64,000 nucleotides of DNA, taken from positions 1 through 64,000 of the forward strand of contig JASTVH010000002.1 in the NCBI GenBank assembly GCA_042862465.1. The letters are read 5' to 3'. This DNA is from JASTVH01 sp042862465. GTDB lineage: Bacteria; Pseudomonadota; Gammaproteobacteria; Pseudomonadales; Oleiphilaceae. The translations under genes and the position numbers were made by a program. This document shows, piece by piece, positions 55,618 through 63,909 of the stretch. The notes beneath the pieces were generated by a model that was not told where the DNA came from, made no database searches, and saw only the letters and a list, made by a program, of their open reading frames with translations. Positions within the stretch are counted from its first letter, which is position 1; the number at the start of each line of letters is the position of its first letter.

Positions 55618-56082
55618 CTATTGCCGTTCGCTGACATACATAGTGATGGTCGCCTTCACCACCGCCTCGCCCTTGCGATCCCTCACCACGACCTCCACGG
55701 GCACATCCCCCCGACTGGTGGCCAAATCGCCGTGGCAGGCTTCCCCCACCAGATCGGTTTTGGCCTTGGCGAGGTAGTCGATGGTCATGCCCTTGGGGAT
55801 CCAGCGCAGGTTCGACGGCAGGCTCGCTTCCATCAACGTACCGGCCGCCAGTTCACACAGGTTGCCCATGGCCAGGGCATGTACTGTCCCCAGATGGTTT
55901 TCCACAGCCCGACGTTTGCTCATTCTCCAGACACTGCGCCCCGGCTCCAGGACTTCGACTTGCGGACGAATATTGCGAAAATACGGCGCCTTGAAGCACA
56001 GCGCGCGTGAAAACAGCGCACGACCACCCGGCCAGCGGGTGAAGGTGCGATAGAGACGATAGGTTGGCGAACTGGCAGACAT
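55618..56082 (-). CDS. DUF4442 hot-dog fold thioesterase-like protein
   Basis: 154 aa. DUF4442 pattern: FNI-like start, NHLGTVHALAMGNLCELAAGTLMEAS (the helix with NxxGTxHxxA), then KGMTIDYLAKAKTDL. Probably acts on acyl-CoA. It is divergent from the TetR gene with an operator between them, so it is a likely target of that repressor, together with the PaaI-type gene. Confidence 0.88.
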   Translation of the reverse strand: MSASSPTYRLYRTFTRWPGGRALFSRALCFKAPYFRNIRPQVEVLEPGRSVWRMSKRRAVENHLGTVHALAMGNLCELAAGTLMEASLPSNLRWIPKGMTIDYLAKAKTDLVGEACHGDLATSRGDVPVEVVVRDRKGEAVVKATITMYVSERQ

Positions 56083-56097
56083 GGCCTAACCTCATAT

Positions 56098-56125
56098 TAG
56101 AATTACATTCTAGAACAGGATTCTA
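56098..56125. promoter_or_regulatory. Tandem palindromic operator between thioesterase and TetR genes
   Basis: Two 15-nt palindromes, TAGAATTACATTCTA (perfect) and TAGAACAGGATTCTA (one mismatch), overlap by 2 nt in the 48-nt gap. Their centres are 13 nt apart. The position, right between divergent start codons, indicates binding by the TetR protein at 56131. Confidence 0.75.
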
Positions 56126-56130
56126 TTTTT

Positions 56131-56724
56131 ATGGCGAACAGTCAAGCCCGAGGCGAAAAACGCCGGCAGGAGATTCTTCAGGCCGCCCTGGCCTGCTTTC
56201 TCGAACAGGGGGTCGAGGCCACCACCATCGAGATGATCCGGGAACGCTCGGGCGCGAGTATCGGCAGCCTTTACCACCACTTCGGTAACAAGGACCGCCT
56301 GGCCGCCACGCTGTTCATTCAGGGTCTGCGGGACTACTCCGGACGATTGCAGCAGGCGCTGGCTGACGACCCCGATGCCGAAACCGGCATTCGCCTTATG
56401 GTGACAAGCTACATTGACTGGGTGGTGGAGAATCCCGACTGGGCCCGCTTTATTTTCACGGCCCGGCGCCAGGTGATTCAGGGCGAAGCTGCGGAGGAGC
56501 TAAAGGCGGACAATCGCCGGCAGTTCAGCGCCATTCGCGAGTGGCTGCAGCCAAGGATCGAGGCGGGCCAGCTCCGTGCGGTACCGCTGGAGCTGTTCCA
56601 CGCGCTGGTCAACGGCCCGGCCCAGGATTATGTACGCAGCTGGCTGGCCGGGCGTGTACGGACATCGCCACTGGACTACCGCCAACCCCTGGCGGACGCC
56701 GCCTGGCGTTCTCTGGCACCGTAG
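56131..56724 (+). CDS. TetR-family transcriptional regulator
   Basis: 197 aa. N-terminal helix-turn-helix (about 8-55: KRRQEILQAALACFLEQG, TTIEMIRERSGASIGSLYHHFGNKDRL) and an all-helical ligand domain. It probably represses the divergent thioesterase pair and itself through the 56098-56125 operator, with an acyl-CoA as a plausible ligand (inferred from its targets). ATG at 56131 has no obvious Shine-Dalgarno sequence; the leader is the operator itself. Confidence 0.92.
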   Translation: MANSQARGEKRRQEILQAALACFLEQGVEATTIEMIRERSGASIGSLYHHFGNKDRLAATLFIQGLRDYSGRLQQALADDPDAETGIRLMVTSYIDWVVENPDWARFIFTARRQVIQGEAAEELKADNRRQFSAIREWLQPRIEAGQLRAVPLELFHALVNGPAQDYVRSWLAGRVRTSPLDYRQPLADAAWRSLAP

Positions 56725-57372
56725 CTAAAGGGTATAGAGCCGGTAAAGCCATACGGTGACGTAGACCATCACCACACGGACAAGGTAATCAACCAGAGCA
56801 ATGACCGGCCCCTCTGTCTCCGCACCCGAGACGCCAGTAACCACCGCCAGCAACAGGTGGGTGGCCAGATAGGCACCGATCAGCACCCCGGTAATCACCG
56901 TCCAGTAACGCCGGCTGTCCCGCCAGCTGTTGGCCAGGGCATCGCTCACCACCTTGCCCCGGCAGACGATTTCAAACCCGGCAAAACTCAGTCGTGCCAG
57001 AATCGGCAGGGCCAGCAGCCCGACCAGCGACTGCAGGCTGGCCAGGATGGCGAAGGGTAGCAATACCAGCGCATTGAGAAAGATGGTGTGGAGCAGGGGC
57101 TGGGCGGGGACCTGCAGGCACTGCCACGGTGACAGTGGGGCTGCACGTCCGGTCAGCCCCATGAGATAACGGATAACGGCCACATCCATCCAGGCGGGCA
57201 GTGCCAGAAAGGCGATCAGCGCCAACAGGAGCGCGGCGCCGCCCTGGGGTGCCCCTTGCAGACCGCCGAACTGGATCGCCTTTTCCAGGCCGAAGAACAG
57301 TCCGGTCAACACTGCCAGCGTCAGCAGGTGCTGCCTGTAAAGCGTCCAGGCCTGTTGGAACGTTGCCTTCAA
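56725..57372 (-). CDS. Multi-pass membrane protein of unknown function
   Basis: 215 aa, about six hydrophobic helices. Start MKATFQQAWTLYRQHLLTL is typical of bacterial membrane proteins with an amphipathic N-terminal helix (as in DUF975-like groups). Convergent with the TetR gene (stops adjacent). Family not recognised. Confidence 0.75.
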   Translation of the reverse strand: MKATFQQAWTLYRQHLLTLAVLTGLFFGLEKAIQFGGLQGAPQGGAALLLALIAFLALPAWMDVAVIRYLMGLTGRAAPLSPWQCLQVPAQPLLHTIFLNALVLLPFAILASLQSLVGLLALPILARLSFAGFEIVCRGKVVSDALANSWRDSRRYWTVITGVLIGAYLATHLLLAVVTGVSGAETEGPVIALVDYLVRVVMVYVTVWLYRLYTL

Positions 57373-57425
57373 AGGGTTACCTCGCCGTCAATCCTGGCAA
57401 AACGGCAAGCCTACCCTCCGCAGCG

Positions 57426-57465
57426 CCGACAGGAAAGCCCTTCGCGGCGCGCGCTTCCCTGTCGG
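57426..57465. terminator. Inverted repeat between the YkoF-like and membrane-protein genes
   Basis: CCGACAGGAAAG at 57426-57437 pairs with CTTCCCTGTCGG at 57454-57465, one mismatch, 16-nt loop. No T-run, so a weak terminator or processing hairpin for the minus-strand gene at 57482. Confidence 0.35.
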
Positions 57466-57481
57466 AATCTCAGGCACGGCG

Positions 57482-57742
57482 TCAACCCGGCTCAGTGGAC
57501 GGCCGGCGATCGCCATTGAGGAACTTCGCCACGAACACGGAATGGCCGTACTCCTCGAAGGACCAACGGACCGCGTCGTTGATCACCTTCATCACTTCCT
57601 CGTAGGTGCCGAACAGTTCGGTGCTGATCCGGCCAGGCAGCACATCGACGTTGCCCTGCTGCAAACGATCGATCAGCTTCTTGATGGGTTCCTTGAAATC
57701 ATTTCGTAACGGGTAGTAGCTAACTTCCACCGTGATATCCAT
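57482..57742 (-). CDS. YkoF/MTH1187-type thiamine-binding-like small protein
   Basis: 86 aa. The domain begins MDITVEVSYYPLRNDFKEPI and has GRISTELFGTYEEVMKVINDAV, matching the short YkoF-like/UPF0045 fold known from thiamine/HMP-binding proteins. No thiamine genes are adjacent. GGGAGG before ATG 57742. Confidence 0.75.
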   Translation of the reverse strand: MDITVEVSYYPLRNDFKEPIKKLIDRLQQGNVDVLPGRISTELFGTYEEVMKVINDAVRWSFEEYGHSVFVAKFLNGDRRPSTEPG

Positions 57743-58008
57743 GGTTCCTCCCTTGGATCCTCCACTGTGCGAGGTTGCCACCACGGCGTGGGGCGCCACC
57801 GGCGACAGGCCTCGCATGGCATTCGGGGCCAGATCGGTCAGTTTGTGACCCAGCCCAGAGTCCCCGATCCATCCTTTGCTTTAGGGTACGCAGATCGGGA
57901 TGAAGCTTGGTGGTCTGCACTGACAGGTGATCCGGCAGCGTCCGCAACCGGAAGCCCCTGTCTTCAACCATGGAAACGCAATCTGCCTGCAATAACAAGG
58001 AGGCGAGA

Positions 58009-59067
58009 ATGGTCCTGCGTCTGGTAATGAAACTGACCCTGATCGGGCTGCTGCTCGTGGGGTTGAGCGGCTGTATCGAGCGGGATGAAATCGCCCGGGT
58101 GGCGGATGCCGAGAACATCCACGTTACAACGGATGGCCGCCTGTTCGTGACCGGTGGCAAAAACCTCTACGAGATTCATCCGGACGGCAACGGCTACAGC
58201 GCCACCCCGCTGTACGACGGCGACTGCTACTTCCGTGGCCTGACCCAGAAAGACCAGTGGCTGTTCACCACCTGCCAGTCCGGCATCTGGTGGTGGAAAA
58301 GCAACCGCATCCTGGCCGCCGATCTCAGCAGCGGGCCCAATCCCGCGGTGGTCGAACTGAACAACGCCGACGGCGAGACCTTCAACAAGCTGCACCAGCC
58401 ACACAGCCTGGTTTTCGCCCCCAGCGGCAAGCTGCTGGTGTCCGATTACGACGCCGTGCGCGACCGCGGCATCGCCCGCCTCACGGTGGATTTCTCCGGA
58501 ACCCGGCCGGCCATCACCAGCGTCACCCCCGATGCCCTCTTCAGTGACTTCGGCATCCACTCACCCAACGAACTGAAAGTGGATGGCCGCTACCTGTACG
58601 TGGCCGACGGCAACAAGGTGCGCCGCATCCGCTACCGCAAGGACGGCTCCCTGCGCACCTATATCCTCGACTACCAGCAGAACCCGGTGCCCAACCGGCG
58701 CGTGGTTTTCGAAGGGGATCTGGCCACCGTGGTGGACGGCCTGCAACCCTGGTGCGGCGGCGTGATCCTGACCCAGTCCAACAGCGGCCAGATCAGCTAT
58801 GTCAGCGCCACCTTCAACGACCAGAGCGGCCTCTACGATTTCAATACCGAGTACACCTCGCCGGCCTTTGGCTTTGATCACCCCAGCGGCGTGGCCATCG
58901 GCCAGACCCCGCTGTTCAACGGCAAAGACCTGCTAGTAGCTGAGAAAGGCTGGGTACGGGACTTCTACACTTCCCACGGTAACCAGCTCAGCCGCGTGCG
59001 GCTGGATTTCAACCTCAACGATCCGGCCACCTGCTCGGTGATCCAGGATACCCTGGCCAAGCGCTGA
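58009..59067 (+). CDS. Beta-propeller lipoprotein (SMP-30/NHL-like)
   Basis: 352 aa. Lipobox LSGC (Cys22), then repeated beta-blades with HVTTDGRLFVTGGKNLYEIH, HSLVFAPSGKLLVSDYD, NELKVDGRYLYVADGNKVR and HPSGVAIG, typical of SMP-30/strictosidine-synthase/NHL propellers. Role unknown; possibly a surface-bound sugar or steroid-like hydrolase or a binding protein. AAGGAGG 5 nt before ATG 58009. Confidence 0.8.
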   Translation: MVLRLVMKLTLIGLLLVGLSGCIERDEIARVADAENIHVTTDGRLFVTGGKNLYEIHPDGNGYSATPLYDGDCYFRGLTQKDQWLFTTCQSGIWWWKSNRILAADLSSGPNPAVVELNNADGETFNKLHQPHSLVFAPSGKLLVSDYDAVRDRGIARLTVDFSGTRPAITSVTPDALFSDFGIHSPNELKVDGRYLYVADGNKVRRIRYRKDGSLRTYILDYQQNPVPNRRVVFEGDLATVVDGLQPWCGGVILTQSNSGQISYVSATFNDQSGLYDFNTEYTSPAFGFDHPSGVAIGQTPLFNGKDLLVAEKGWVRDFYTSHGNQLSRVRLDFNLNDPATCSVIQDTLAKR

Positions 59068-59199
59068 GCCGGTTTCCTCGGTGGGCGGGGCCCAGCGGTC
59101 AATGATTGCGTGACTCCCCAGAAACAGGGCCAGGGCCAAAGGCATGAGCAGATCCGCCCACCCCAGCCCGGGCCGTCGTACCGATTTCGCTGCCATCAT
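58933..59199 (-). CDS. Small single-span membrane protein overlapping the propeller gene
   Basis: 88 aa, with one helix (LLMPLALALFLGSHAII, about 17-33). A very good ribosome binding site (AGGAGG, 9 nt before ATG 59199) supports it, but its last 45 codons lie antisense inside the 3' end of the lipoprotein gene, so only the first half may be meaningful. It may be a short gene whose stop was lost. Confidence 0.35.
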   Translation of the reverse strand: MMAAKSVRRPGLGWADLLMPLALALFLGSHAIIDRWAPPTEETGSALGQGILDHRAGGRIVEVEIQPHAAELVTVGSVEVPYPAFLSY

Positions 59200-59351
59200 G
59201 AGCTATTCCTCCTGTGCGATGAATAGCTCCATTCCACCACCCCACCCTGACCACAGCAGGCACCAACCCTGCGGTATGTCGGTTAAAAAGTGATGAATTC
59301 TGGCAATTGCGCCCGATCCCCTTGTGCTGCGGTGTGAGCATGTTTTACTTA

Positions 59352-59433
59352 GGGACGTCGGACGCAGCATGCGGTCAGTACAACCAGGGTCAAGCGGCTT
59401 TTACGTGAAACGTCGAACGTCCTACGTCAAACA
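59352..59433 (+). repeat. Dispersed extragenic repeat, copy C
   Basis: Begins GGACGTCGGACGCAGC and ends TTTACGTGAAACGTCGAACG then TCCTACGTCAAAC. The interior GGTCAAGC..CTTTT is shared with copy A (20336-20414). It fills most of the 305-nt gap upstream of pdsR. No other gene is seen in the gap. Confidence 0.7.
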
Positions 59434-59504
59434 CTCCCGGCGTGCCGACCTCTATCACGCCGAAGCCAACGGAATAAGACCCCCAACACAGAATCTAACT
59501 CCCC

Positions 59505-60206
59505 ATGAAAAAACGCATTGCCCTGATCGAAGACGAACCGGCCATCCGCGCCAACTACAGCGACGCCCTGCAGCGTCGCGGCTATGCCGTGGACGCCTAT
59601 GCCGACCGGCCTTCGGCCTGGGAGGGGTGTCAGCGCAACCGGCCGGATCTGGCGATCATCGATGTGGGCCTGGGCGCGGATGTGGATGGCGGTTTTGATC
59701 TCTGCCGGGACCTGCGGGCCCAGTCGCCGACGCTGCCGATCATCTTCCTGACGGCCCGGGACGGGGAGACCGATTCGGTGCTGGGATTGCGCCTGGGCGC
59801 CGACGACTACGTCACCAAGGACATGAGCCTGGACCACCTGTTTGCCCGCATCGCCGCCCTGTTCCGCCGCGCCGAGGCCTATGCCGCCAGCAACGACAGC
59901 GCCGACGAAACCCTGCGGCGCGGCCGGCTGACGCTCAACCTCGACCGCCTGGTGGCGCAGTGGAATGAGCAGACGCTGGATCTCACGGTGACGGAGTTCT
60001 GGATGCTGCACGCCCTGGCCCGCCATCCCGGCCATATCCGCTCCCGGGAACAGTTGATGTCCGCGGCCAACACCGTGCTCGATGACAACACGGTGACCTC
60101 CCACATCAAGCGGATCCGGCGCAAGTTCACCCAGATCGACCCGGCGTTCGACGCCATCCAGACCGCCTACGGCATGGGCTACCGCTGGAACCCCCACGAA
60201 ACCTGA
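59505..60206 (+). CDS. pdsR: PdsR-type response regulator (proteobacterial dedicated sortase system)
   Basis: 233 aa. Receiver domain with acidic pocket Asp10/Glu11 and phospho-acceptor Asp53 (LAIIDVGLG), conserved Lys in VTKDMS, and an OmpR/PhoB winged helix (about 130-230). The sequence GADVDGGFDLCRDLRAQ..LPIIFLTARDGETDSVLGLRLGADDYVTKD is the recognisable PdsR pattern. No sortase gene is nearby. Followed 13 nt later by its kinase. Confidence 0.85.
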   Translation: MKKRIALIEDEPAIRANYSDALQRRGYAVDAYADRPSAWEGCQRNRPDLAIIDVGLGADVDGGFDLCRDLRAQSPTLPIIFLTARDGETDSVLGLRLGADDYVTKDMSLDHLFARIAALFRRAEAYAASNDSADETLRRGRLTLNLDRLVAQWNEQTLDLTVTEFWMLHALARHPGHIRSREQLMSAANTVLDDNTVTSHIKRIRRKFTQIDPAFDAIQTAYGMGYRWNPHET

Positions 60207-60219
60207 GAGGCCCGAACCG

Positions 60220-62244
60220 GTGACGCTCAAGCGCCAACTCCTGATTCTGGGCCTGCTGACCCTGCTGATCCCGATCGCCGGGGTGGTCTTCGTGACCGAA
60301 CTGGAAGACGCCCTGCGCAGCCAGGAGCAGCAGCGCCTGGCCCAGCGCACCGTGCAGTTCACCCGGCAGCTGGCTGGCTCACAGGCCCTGGCAACATTGT
60401 CCCCAGTCCCCACCGACGGCCGCATCCTGTATGCCCGGGCCCTGCCCCGGCGCCCGATCCTGGACGGTTACGGCGACGACTGGACCACCCACAGCGACCC
60501 CGACGCCCTGCCCAAACTGCGTAACGGCGGTGACGGCATTGGCTGGCTGGCCGGCATCTACGGCGACCAACTCTACCTGTACCTGCGAGCGCACCAGCCG
60601 CAGCCGGTCTACTACCATCCCGACGCCCCGCGTCAGGCGCACGACCAGCTGCGCCTCTATCGACGGGACCAGCGGGGCGAACTGCAACGCTGGACGGTGC
60701 GCACCCCCGCCCCGGGGTCGGTGACCGCCCGCGGCCCTGACGGCCCCGACCATCGGGTGCAGGGCACCTGGCAGGCACTGGGTGACGGTTACGCCATCGA
60801 ATTGCGCATGCCATTGCCACATTTGGGCGATGGCTTCGGGTTTACCCTCTATCGAACCACCCCCGAAGGGCCCGCCCAGGCCAGCGACCAGTGGGGCCTG
60901 CAGGACGACCGGCTGCCAGTGTTCCGTCGTCCCCTGAACGTGGCTCCGGTTCTGGCACCCTTCCTGGAGCCGGGAACCGCACTGACGCTGATCGACCGCG
61001 AGGGCTGGATCATGGGACGGGAGCAGCAACCGTCGCCCCCGCGGAACGCCTTCGATTTCGATCAGGCCGGCGTCGATGACATTGGCCAGCAGATCCTCCT
61101 GCAGGGCCTGCGGACGCTGCTGGAGAGCCGCCAGCCCGACAGCCAGCCGCTTACGGATACCGGCCACCGCCTGGCTGGCCCGATCATCTCCCGGGCCATC
61201 GGCAGTGGTCAGCCGCAACAGGCCTATACCCGCACTGCCGACGAAGACGCCCCCGCGCTGACGGTCACCGCACCGCTGCCGGGCCGACCCGACCTGTGGC
61301 TGGTGGCGCGCCAGTCCACGGACGCCATCATCTCGCTCTCCAGCAATACCCTGGGGCGGGTATTGTCGGTGTCGGTCCTGCTGGTGGGTTTGCTGTTACT
61401 GGCTTTGGTGGGCTACGCCAGCTGGCTTTCCTGGCGCCTGCGTCAGCTGGGGCAACGGGTCAATGCCGCGGTGGACGCCGAGGGTCGGGTGCAGGGGGAA
61501 TATCATCCGCTGCACAGTCACGACGAGCTTGGCGCGCTGTCCCGTCAGATCGGCCGGATGGTGGCCAACCTGCGCGGCTATACCGGCTATCTGGAGAGCT
61601 TTGCCAGCAAGCTCACGCACGAACTGAAGACGCCGCTGGCGGTGGTGCGCTCTTCGCTGGACAACCTGCGCCACAACGCCCCCAACGATTTGCAGCGGCC
61701 CTATCTGGAGCGCGCCGAACAGGGCGCCGAGCGGCTCAGCCGGATCCTTCACGCCATGAGTGAGGCCAGCCGCCTGGAACGCAGTATCGAGCATACCGAA
61801 ACCGAACACTTCGACCTGGCCCAGGCAGTCAGCATGGCAGCCGAAGCCTATCGGGGGCTGGACGGGCGTATCGGGCATGAGGGACCGGAGTCCGGTCTGC
61901 CCGTGGACGGCGCCCCCGAACTGCTGATGCAGGCCCTGGACAAGCTGGTCGACAACGCCCGCGATTTCACACCGGCGGACGGCCGGATCACGATTCGCCT
62001 GGAGGGCAACGCGCGGGAAGTCCGCTTGAGCGTGGAAAACGACGGGCCGCCCCTCCCCCGGGAGCTGGGCAGCGAGATCTTCGAGTCGTTCGTCTCCCTG
62101 CGCGAGCGCACCGGCGATGACAGCCACCTGGGCCAGGGTTTGGTGATTGCCCGGCTGATCACCCAGTTCCATGGCGGAACCTTGACGGGGCGCAACCGGT
62201 CGAACGGTCAGGGCGTGATATTCACGTTGTCACTGCCGCTATGA
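60220..62244 (+). CDS. pdsS: PdsS-type sensor histidine kinase (dedicated sortase system)
   Basis: 674 aa, the long form typical of PdsS. GTG start. Transmembrane helix 1 (about 7-25), a 350-residue periplasmic sensor region, helix 2 (about 380-405), HAMP-like linker, then KLTHELKTPLAVVRSSLDNL (phospho-His467) and ATPase domain with N-box LVDNARDFTP and G-box GQGLVIARLITQF. It should phosphorylate PdsR. The sensor domain has no recognised fold. Start chosen from GAGAGG upstream. Confidence 0.88.
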   Translation: MTLKRQLLILGLLTLLIPIAGVVFVTELEDALRSQEQQRLAQRTVQFTRQLAGSQALATLSPVPTDGRILYARALPRRPILDGYGDDWTTHSDPDALPKLRNGGDGIGWLAGIYGDQLYLYLRAHQPQPVYYHPDAPRQAHDQLRLYRRDQRGELQRWTVRTPAPGSVTARGPDGPDHRVQGTWQALGDGYAIELRMPLPHLGDGFGFTLYRTTPEGPAQASDQWGLQDDRLPVFRRPLNVAPVLAPFLEPGTALTLIDREGWIMGREQQPSPPRNAFDFDQAGVDDIGQQILLQGLRTLLESRQPDSQPLTDTGHRLAGPIISRAIGSGQPQQAYTRTADEDAPALTVTAPLPGRPDLWLVARQSTDAIISLSSNTLGRVLSVSVLLVGLLLLALVGYASWLSWRLRQLGQRVNAAVDAEGRVQGEYHPLHSHDELGALSRQIGRMVANLRGYTGYLESFASKLTHELKTPLAVVRSSLDNLRHNAPNDLQRPYLERAEQGAERLSRILHAMSEASRLERSIEHTETEHFDLAQAVSMAAEAYRGLDGRIGHEGPESGLPVDGAPELLMQALDKLVDNARDFTPADGRITIRLEGNAREVRLSVENDGPPLPRELGSEIFESFVSLRERTGDDSHLGQGLVIARLITQFHGGTLTGRNRSNGQGVIFTLSLPL

Positions 62245-62253
62245 GGAGGGGCC

Positions 62254-62562
62254 ATGCGCAGCTTGATACTGGTTTCAATCCTGTTGGCGTTCGCGTTGCC
62301 AAGCGACGCCAGCCCCTTCGGCCATAGCCGGGAAGACCGGGCCGATGCCCGCTTGCGCCTGCACGGCGAGTGGGTCGCCCAGCGCCGGGAAGCGGCCCGC
62401 GAGGCCTGGCGGTTATGCCAGAGCAACCCCGAGCTCCGGAGCAAAGCCCTTCCCCTCTGTCTCGAACACCCCCGCAAACCGCCGGCATCACAATACGGGC
62501 CCGCCGCCCCCTATATGGAGGGCACCTCGTTCTATCCTGCCCCCGGCCACACCGGTCAGTAA
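62254..62562 (+). CDS. Small exported protein downstream of PdsS
   Basis: 102 aa. Signal peptide (1-20, PSDA/SPF), then a charged helical segment (REDRADARLRLHGEWVAQRR) with two cysteines. Nine nt after pdsS with AGGAGG 6 nt upstream, so it is co-transcribed. No family recognised; a target or accessory of the sensor kinase is possible. Confidence 0.55.
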   Translation: MRSLILVSILLAFALPSDASPFGHSREDRADARLRLHGEWVAQRREAAREAWRLCQSNPELRSKALPLCLEHPRKPPASQYGPAAPYMEGTSFYPAPGHTGQ

Positions 62563-62578
62563 TGGCCCCGAGCCCGCA

Positions 62579-62785
62579 TCAACCGCGGTAAGCCATCGGC
62601 ACAATCACCAGCAGCACCCCCAAAAACACATTGAGCGCCAGGATCGGCACAAACCAGGGGACCGTGCTCAACAGAATGCCGCAGACCAGCGCCACATTGC
62701 GGCGCCGCTTGACGCCGTAGACCAGGTAAGCCATGCCGATCGAGCCGAACATGATGCCGGCGACCAGCGTATTTACATCATTCAT
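62579..62785 (-). CDS. Small two-helix membrane protein (often annotated amino acid transport protein)
   Basis: 68 aa. Pattern MNDVNTLVAGIMFGSIGMAY then YGVKRRRNVALVCGI and a second helix; a common small family in gammaproteobacteria without experimental function. ATG 62785, 17 nt after the metallo-beta-lactamase-fold gene on the same strand. Confidence 0.78.
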   Translation of the reverse strand: MNDVNTLVAGIMFGSIGMAYLVYGVKRRRNVALVCGILLSTVPWFVPILALNVFLGVLLVIVPMAYRG

Positions 62786-62802
62786 GCCTTTTTCCCAACA
62801 GA

Positions 62803-63909
62803 TCACATGCCCTTTGGCGTGCCGTATTGCAGCTGACCAAAGCTGAAGGTGGGGCGAAGCCCCGGGAATCCCCAGTAGGCCGTGAGTTCCGAGGAAGGAA
62901 CCACATTGCAGAAATCCGGATTACGCCGTGAGGGGCCGGCAATGGTCTTTTCCATCACCATGGAAACGTACTGATCCAGCCCGCCTTCGAGCGTATTGCC
63001 ATTGAGAATGACCTCCATACCGGTTTCCCGGGCATAGCGGCGCACCCCGGGAATACGGGAGTTCAGGGGGGAATAGCTGTCGGCGGAGACCCCGTTCTCG
63101 CTGGTGACCATGAGCCCGTCGGGGGTATGGGCCACCAGGGAGTGGTTACCCTCGGTGTGGCCGGGCGAATGCACCAGGGCCACGCCGTCCCCAAGCATCA
63201 CGCTGGAATCCAGCATCACCACCTTGTCGGGATCGATCCCGTCGATGCCGTGAGGGCAATACCAGTCCGCCTGGGGTGGCAGCAGGCTCTGGGTGGAGAG
63301 CCACTCCTGACGCATCACCAGCAGGCGCGCGTTGGGAAAATAGCCGGGCTGTCCCTGGGTGCCCAGCCATTTGCGGATGTCCTGGGTGTGCAGGTGGTCG
63401 TAGGAGATGAAATCCACTTCCTCCGGCGTAATCCCCACCATCAGCAAGGCGTCTTCCACCCGATGCATGACCGGCGCCATGAAGCGGTCCATATGGGGTG
63501 ACAACGGACCGAACTGATTGCCCAGGCGTTTGAAGAACGGGGTTTCCCGGTTGGCGTCGATATCCGAGGGCGAGAACAGCAGCGTCTTGGTGCCCTCCGA
63601 TGTGTCGAACTGGACGATAAACAGCCGGTTGAGAATGTGCATGTAGGGGGAAATGACCCGCGCCGCGTTCAGCAGTCCGTAGCGGGTGGGATAGGGCACC
63701 CGGATCAGATCGATCGTGCGGTAATAGCGCACCGGCCTGCCCTGCCCCAGCATCTCGTCACGCAGGGCTTCACTCGCCTCGCGCACGGCCTTCAGCCGGG
63801 ACTGGGGATGGGGATCGCTGCGGGCCTGATCGAAATGGGTAATGCGTCGCAGCCCCAGCTGCGCAAGCCGGGCGTCGTCGGCCACAGGCGGATTGACGAT
63901 GGCGTTCAT
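62803..63909 (-). CDS. Metallo-beta-lactamase-fold hydrolase
   Basis: 368 aa. An HxHxD-like core appears as SYDHLHTQDIRKW, with a second metal His in HSPGHTEGNHSLVAH. The first motif position is Asp/His-Leu-His-Thr-Gln-Asp rather than the canonical HxHxDH, so it is a divergent member. Substrate unknown (lactonase-like esters are one possibility). First gene of a two-gene unit with the small membrane protein. Confidence 0.82.
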   Translation of the reverse strand: MNAIVNPPVADDARLAQLGLRRITHFDQARSDPHPQSRLKAVREASEALRDEMLGQGRPVRYYRTIDLIRVPYPTRYGLLNAARVISPYMHILNRLFIVQFDTSEGTKTLLFSPSDIDANRETPFFKRLGNQFGPLSPHMDRFMAPVMHRVEDALLMVGITPEEVDFISYDHLHTQDIRKWLGTQGQPGYFPNARLLVMRQEWLSTQSLLPPQADWYCPHGIDGIDPDKVVMLDSSVMLGDGVALVHSPGHTEGNHSLVAHTPDGLMVTSENGVSADSYSPLNSRIPGVRRYARETGMEVILNGNTLEGGLDQYVSMVMEKTIAGPSRRNPDFCNVVPSSELTAYWGFPGLRPTFSFGQLQYGTPKGM

